Positions 62,701 through 64,000 of a stretch of DNA of 64,000 nt are shown piece by piece (the stretch's first letter is position 1; every line of letters starts with the position of its first letter). A model generated the notes under the pieces. The model worked only from the letters and a program-made list of their open reading frames with translations, did not search any database and was not told the origin of the DNA. Both the position numbers and the translations under genes were made by a program. Origin of the DNA: Bacillus piscicola (GTDB lineage Bacteria > Bacillota > Bacilli > Bacillales > Marinococcaceae); NCBI RefSeq assembly GCF_022458745.1, contig NZ_JAJJJF010000006.1, positions 1 to 64,000 on the forward strand, written 5' to 3'.

Positions 62701-63522
62701 TTGAGTAACAGATCCGGAGTTCAAAAAGACGCGATGCGCGTATTGAAAGAAACGAGCAGAACATTTTACATACCGATCAGCTTGTTAGTGCCGACATTAA
62801 AGAAAACAGTAGGGTCGGCATATTTGTGTATGAGAGCGATTGATGAAATAGAAGATCATGAAGGGCTGTCCCCGGAAACGAAGCAGCATTTGCTCTCCGC
62901 TGTCAGTAAAATGCTTCTGGAAAGGGAATTTGATGAGTGTGCTTATACGGCCCTTTTGGCACCATATCAAGCCCAGCTCCCAGAGGTAACACTGCGCCTT
63001 GGTGATTGGATTTCCTTTTGTCCAACAGAAATTAGAGACAAAGTAAAGGGCTCAACAAGTGAGATGGCAGCTGGGATGGCTGAATGGACAGCGAAAGACT
63101 GGCGAATCGGTACCGAAGAGGATTTGGATGATTACACGTACTACGTCGCTGGACTTGTTGGGGTTATGCTGTCGGACATTTGGGAATGGTACGACGGCAC
63201 GAGGACTGATCGCGACCTTGCTATTGCGTTTGGCCGGGGGCTACAGTCTGTGAATATACTGCGTAATCAGGAGGAAGACCATGAACGCGGGGTCGAATTT
63301 TTTCCTGACGGCTGGCAGCGGGAGGATATGTTCTGCTATGCAAGGCGCAATATAAGCCTTGCCGATGAATATATGAAGAGCCTTCATACGCGCAACATCC
63401 GCTTATTTTGTAAAATTCCGCTCTCCCTTGCAAAAAGAACTTTAAAGGCCCTTCAAAGAGGCGATGAAAAAATGTCACGGCAGGAAGTAGAAGAAGTCGT
63501 CGAGCAGTTAAAGAATGAATAA
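62701..63522 (+). CDS. Squalene/phytoene synthase-like protein with altered second motif
   Basis: 273 aa, all helical. First acid motif AIDEIEDH corresponds to DxxxD. The second, LQSVNILRNQEEDHERG, has Asn where NILRD is normal. These enzymes join two prenyl diphosphates head to head; loss of an Asp could leave only the first half reaction or a phosphatase-like one, as in YisP of B. subtilis. TTG 62701 has AAGGAGGAG at good spacing; an upstream TTG does not. Confidence 0.75.
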   Translation: MSNRSGVQKDAMRVLKETSRTFYIPISLLVPTLKKTVGSAYLCMRAIDEIEDHEGLSPETKQHLLSAVSKMLLEREFDECAYTALLAPYQAQLPEVTLRLGDWISFCPTEIRDKVKGSTSEMAAGMAEWTAKDWRIGTEEDLDDYTYYVAGLVGVMLSDIWEWYDGTRTDRDLAIAFGRGLQSVNILRNQEEDHERGVEFFPDGWQREDMFCYARRNISLADEYMKSLHTRNIRLFCKIPLSLAKRTLKALQRGDEKMSRQEVEEVVEQLKNE

Positions 63523-63529
63523 ATAAGCA

Positions 63530-63553
63530 ACCACTCCAAAAGGGGTGGTTTTT
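63530..63553 (+). terminator. Terminator after the synthase-like gene
   Basis: ACCACTCC and GGGGTGGT pair (one G-U) around AAAA, followed by TTTT. Confidence 0.75.
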
Positions 63554-63605
63554 ATTGGGAGTAAAATTGGCAAAAAACATTCTACATTTTCTGATAAATG
63601 TTTGT

Positions 63606-63698
63606 TATAATAGGTGCAAAGTAAATACACGTAGGTAAAGGCGCCTGAATTGCAGAGAATGACTAAAGGTCTGTCTGCATTATGGGGGCTTTTTTTAT
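63606..63698 (+). promoter_or_regulatory. eutB promoter and structured leader with terminator
   Basis: TATAAT at 63606-63611 (weak -35). The leader that follows folds AGGTGC (63612)/GCGCCT (63641), then TGCAGA/TCTGCA with GAC/GTC inside, extended at its base with pairing of GCC to GGC and a run of seven T (63690-63696). The terminator ends about 30 bp before eutB. In other Firmicutes eut genes are released by the EutV antiterminator or an AdoCbl riboswitch; no B12 box is seen. Which controls this one is not known. Confidence 0.6.
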
Positions 63699-63724
63699 TT
63701 TAGAGACAGTAGGAAGGTGAAGGA

Positions 63725-64000
63725 ATGAGACTTACATGTGAATTAAAAAATAGTCATTTTCAATTTCATTCTGTAAGAGAAGTGCTGGCCAAGGCAAGTG
63801 AAGAGAAATCCGGGGATACGATGGCGAAAATTGGTGCTGCCTCCTCTCTCGAAAGAATGGCAGCAAAACTTGTCCTTAGTGAATTGCAGTTGACAGATAT
63901 TTATGAAAACCCGGTCATTCCATATGAAACGGACGAAACGACTCAAATTATTTATGATGATATGAACAAGTTGATTTACCAAAGCATAGCCTCGTGGACG
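63725..64000 (+). CDS. eutB: Ethanolamine ammonia-lyase large subunit EutB (partial, 5' end)
   Basis: First 92 residues, cut by the window edge. MRLTCELKNSHFQFHSVREV, LAKASEEKSGD, MAAKLVLSEL and NPVIPYETDETTQII line up with EutB. With EutC and adenosylcobalamin it converts ethanolamine to acetaldehyde and ammonia. AAGGTGAAGGA before ATG 63725. The rest of a eut operon should follow to the right. Confidence 0.9.
   Translation, partial: MRLTCELKNSHFQFHSVREVLAKASEEKSGDTMAKIGAASSLERMAAKLVLSELQLTDIYENPVIPYETDETTQIIYDDMNKLIYQSIASWT

Noticed and set aside
63606-63724. Adenosylcobalamin riboswitch before eutB
   Set aside because: No B12 box, and the leader is too short.

Overview
The window looks like chromosomal DNA from a moderately halophilic or alkaliphilic member of the Bacillaceae. 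Evidence: ribosome binding sites are AGGAGG-like and often precede GTG or TTG starts; gene families are typical Bacillus ones (YjgC/YjgD formate dehydrogenase, IDEAL, DUF2325, DUF3231, DUF1641, DUF2512, YocH-like 3D/LysM protein, NamA, PncB, MetNPQ, HtpG with CIRCE); promoters are Bacillus sigma-A, sigma-D and Fur types. Osmotic-stress genes (ectoine-type uptake, MscL, Na+/H+ antiporter) suggest a salty habitat. No rRNA or tRNA gene was found. Family names rest on motif recognition by eye, with no database search.

Layout. 0-3.7 kb: an ectoine/hydroxyectoine-type ABC importer (ehuBCDA, minus strand). 3.9-14.6 kb: a LysR regulator diverging from a YeiH-type exporter, then an AlsS-like ThDP enzyme, an aldehyde dehydrogenase, a four-gene formate dehydrogenase operon (catalytic subunit, DUF1641, HMA-like protein, 41-aa zinc-ribbon protein) and a converging OFA-family MFS transporter. 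14.7-18.65 kb: a decayed patch with a DUF3231 gene broken by one in-frame TGA, and an IS1182-type element whose transposase is wrecked and which is itself interrupted by an apparently intact IS3/IS150-type element with terminal repeats, a 3-bp target duplication and an A-AAA-AAG frameshift site. 18.7-29.8 kb: pyruvate oxidase, NhaP antiporter, polysaccharide deacetylase, a PLP enzyme, MscL with a zinc-ribbon tail and several small genes, including a DUF2325 gene with a Fur box over its promoter.

30-38.8 kb: a complete branched-chain-amino-acid-type ABC operon (livHMGF plus binding protein), a non-coding array of eleven and a bit 52-bp tandem repeats, and a methionine importer split into divergent metQ and metNP. 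38.8-50.8 kb: CopA, PncB, a TraB/PrgY protein, HtpG behind a perfect CIRCE operator, acetyl-CoA synthetase, a small kinase-like protein, NamA and a PilZ protein. 50.8-64 kb: signalling and chemotaxis. A sigma-D promoter drives a leader that I identify as a class II cyclic-di-GMP riboswitch fused to an intrinsic terminator, in front of a soluble globin-coupled chemoreceptor ending in a CZB zinc-binding domain. Further on, a consensus sigma-D promoter precedes cheW-cheA-cheR, with mutually exclusive hairpins between cheW and cheA. The window ends in a structured, terminator-bearing leader and the first 92 codons of eutB (ethanolamine ammonia-lyase).

The most interesting system is the motility/c-di-GMP module at 50.4-52.7 kb: a PilZ effector, a sigma-D promoter, a c-di-GMP-II transcriptional switch and an oxygen/zinc-type cytoplasmic receptor. 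It would let the cell set receptor synthesis by its c-di-GMP level.
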